Below are positions 62,982-64,000 of a DNA stretch of 64,000 nucleotides, piece after piece; the first letter of the stretch is position 1, and the number at the start of each line of letters is the position of its first letter. Position numbers and translations under genes: made by a program. Below the pieces are notes generated by a model. It was not told the DNA's origin, searched no databases, and was given only the letters and a program-made list of their open reading frames with translations. This DNA is from Bacillota bacterium (GTDB lineage: Bacteria > Bacillota > Limnochordia > Darwinibacteriales > Darwinibacteriaceae), in contig DURH01000020.1 of assembly GCA_012837385.1 (NCBI GenBank), positions 191,972 through 255,971 of the forward strand, read 5' to 3'.

Positions 62982-63730
62982 CTTGGAAAACAGAGGGAAT
63001 TGTGCTGAGGGTGCGCAACATGGGTGAAGCTGACCGGGTGGTGACGGTCTATACAAAGGACCGGGGCAAACTCACCGCTGCGGCCAGGGGGGCCCGGCGC
63101 GTCAGGAACCGCCTGCTCGGTTCCACACAGGTCTTCACCCATGGGCTGTACCTCATTTTTCCCAGGCAGGGACTGCATAATCTCAGTCAGGCGGAAATCA
63201 TCCACAGCAGGCAGCCCCTCAGGGAGGATCTGGAGAAGTTCGCCTACGCTTCCTACATAACGGAACTGCTGGATGCCCTCACTGCAGAGGAGGACCCTGC
63301 AGAAAGCGTTTTCTCTCTGCTGGCCAGCGCCTTGGCCTTAGCTGAAAAGGGGCGCCTTAAGCTAGCGGCTCGGGCTTTCGAGATCAGACTCATGAGGGAA
63401 CTTGGCTATGAGCCTGAGCTGTATCACTGCCTAAACTGTCGTGAGGCTGTGCGGGACACCATATTCTTCACGGAACAGGCGGGGGTGCTGTGCCAGAAGT
63501 GTGCTCCCCAGGTTCCGGGCAGCGTGCGCATCTCCAATGGCGTCTGGGAGCTGATGAAAAAGCTTTTGGAATGGGAGTTCTCCAAACTGACTGTCCTTCA
63601 TCCAGCGGCGGGCCTTGAGGAGGAGCTGCGCCAGATTATGCGTAAGTACATAGACTTTCGGCTAGAATATCCCTTGAAGTCTCTAGATTTCCTGGAGACC
63701 CTAACGGCTGTGCCGCCGGGAGCAGATTGA
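62978..63730 (+). CDS. recO: DNA repair protein RecO
   Basis: 250 residues: N-terminal OB-fold ([20 protein letters not shown], then [15 protein letters not shown]), helical middle ([20 protein letters not shown]), and a zinc finger CLNCREAV ... LCQKCAP. Loads RecA with RecR. TTG 62978 start at the ruvB stop. In Bacillus recO lies upstream of glyQS, as here. Confidence 0.95.
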   Translation: MTWKTEGIVLRVRNMGEADRVVTVYTKDRGKLTAAARGARRVRNRLLGSTQVFTHGLYLIFPRQGLHNLSQAEIIHSRQPLREDLEKFAYASYITELLDALTAEEDPAESVFSLLASALALAEKGRLKLAARAFEIRLMRELGYEPELYHCLNCREAVRDTIFFTEQAGVLCQKCAPQVPGSVRISNGVWELMKKLLEWEFSKLTVLHPAAGLEEELRQIMRKYIDFRLEYPLKSLDFLETLTAVPPGAD

Positions 63731-63755
63731 CAATTCGTGGTGGATTTGGTATATA
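63727..63755 (+). promoter_or_regulatory. sigma-A type promoter for glyQ
   Basis: TTGACA (63727-63732), 17-base spacer, TATATA (63750-63755), starting inside the recO stop region. Confidence 0.7.
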
Positions 63756-63769
63756 TTAAGCGATATTAC

Positions 63770-63785
63770 TGCACTTTAAAGTGCA
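63770..63785. promoter_or_regulatory. 16-bp palindrome near the glyQ transcription start
   Basis: TGCACTTTAAAGTGCA, perfect dyad at about +8; may be a 5' hairpin or a binding site. Confidence 0.4.
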
Positions 63786-63804
63786 TAATTCATGTCCTCT
63801 GGAG

Positions 63805-63841
63805 AAACCTTTCGTCCCTTGTCGTTGGGTGAAAGGTTTTT
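63805..63841 (+). terminator. Terminator-like hairpin in the glyQ leader
   Basis: AAACCTTTC (63805-63813)/GAAAGGTTT (63831-63839) then TT. It is 24 bases before the glyQ start. No T-box sequence is present. Confidence 0.6.
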
Positions 63842-63864
63842 CAAAATCAGAGAGGGGTGGCTGA

Positions 63865-64000
63865 GTGAACCTACAAGAAATGATCCTGAAACTGCAGAGC
63901 TATTGGGCGCAACAAGGGTGCATCATTTATCAGCCCTATGATTTGGAAGTCGGTGCTGGGACTATGTCACCAGCCACTTTTTTAAAGGCATTGGGGCCTG
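63865..64000 (+). CDS. glyQ: glycyl-tRNA synthetase alpha subunit, 3' end cut by window
   Basis: First 45 codons only. [17 protein letters not shown] and [20 protein letters not shown] match the conserved GlyQ N-terminus. GTG 63865 start behind AGAGGGGTGG. glyS is expected just downstream, outside the window. Confidence 0.93.
   Translation, partial: MNLQEMILKLQSYWAQQGCIIYQPYDLEVGAGTMSPATFLKALGP

Overview
The window reads as a chromosome segment of an anaerobic, endospore-forming Bacillota (Clostridia-like or a deep lineage such as Limnochordia; this placement is inference). The support is Bacillus/Clostridium-type gene order, sporulation genes (dpaA/dpaB, YlmC/YmxH, YlzJ, YteA, YunB, CwlD-like), T-box and PyrR leaders, superoxide reductase instead of superoxide dismutase, and frequent TTG/GTG starts behind strong AGGAGG-type ribosome sites. 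I see no insertion sequence, prophage, CRISPR array or rRNA operon.

Layout. 0-8.1 kb: end of a dUTPase-like gene, a secreted beta-rich protein, YlmC, a stress protein, then dapB-dpaA-dpaB-asd-dapG-dapA, which makes diaminopimelate, lysine and spore dipicolinate. 8.1-15.6 kb: RNase J, TepA, YlzJ, a Na/Pi transporter, UppP, then the cell-division block ylmE-sepF-ylmG-ylmH-divIVA. 15.6-28.5 kb: a complete lysine-fermentation cluster (kdd, kamB, kamC, kamD, kamE, kal, kce, a two-subunit CoA transferase, kamA, thiolase, hydroxyacyl-CoA dehydrogenase, crotonase) lying between divIVA and ileS, which are neighbours in Bacillus. 28.5-36 kb: T-box-controlled ileS, DUF5665 protein, YteA, lspA, rluD and PyrR-attenuated pyrR-uraA. 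36-40 kb: a long inverted repeat, tRNA-Cys, a small zinc ribbon, rpsD (minus strand), and an end-joining set of Ku plus ligase and polymerase as separate genes. 40-52 kb: infC-rpmI-rplT with leader, an rRNA methyltransferase, YqzL, T-box pheST, zapA, cvpA, amidase, U32 protein and mutS2. 52-64 kb: a class A PBP, YunB, a LeuRS-derived protein lacking catalytic motifs, lgt, a MurG paralogue, WrbA and superoxide reductase, two small proteins, PrsW, YebC, ruvCAB, recO and the start of glyQ.

How the genes work together. The same segment both makes lysine (dap genes) and ferments it (kam/kce/kal), about 7.6 kb apart. The catabolic cluster carries thl-hbd-crt but no butyryl-CoA dehydrogenase or Etf here, so crotonyl-CoA could in principle be oxidised to acetyl-CoA. 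Regulation visible in the sequence includes two T-boxes (specifiers ATC for Ile and TTC for Phe), a PyrR leader, an infC leader, a 26-bp palindromic operator before wrbA, and several hairpins whose 3' arm covers the ribosome site or start codon of the next gene.

Most unusual items: the LeuRS-like pseudoenzyme (55098-55901), the beta-barrel-like secreted protein ending in Phe (405-1631), the placement of the lysine island, the start-site hairpins, and the unexplained 131-nt inverted repeat (35964-36094). Coordinates and motifs were read by eye; family calls are from motif and context recognition, with no database search.
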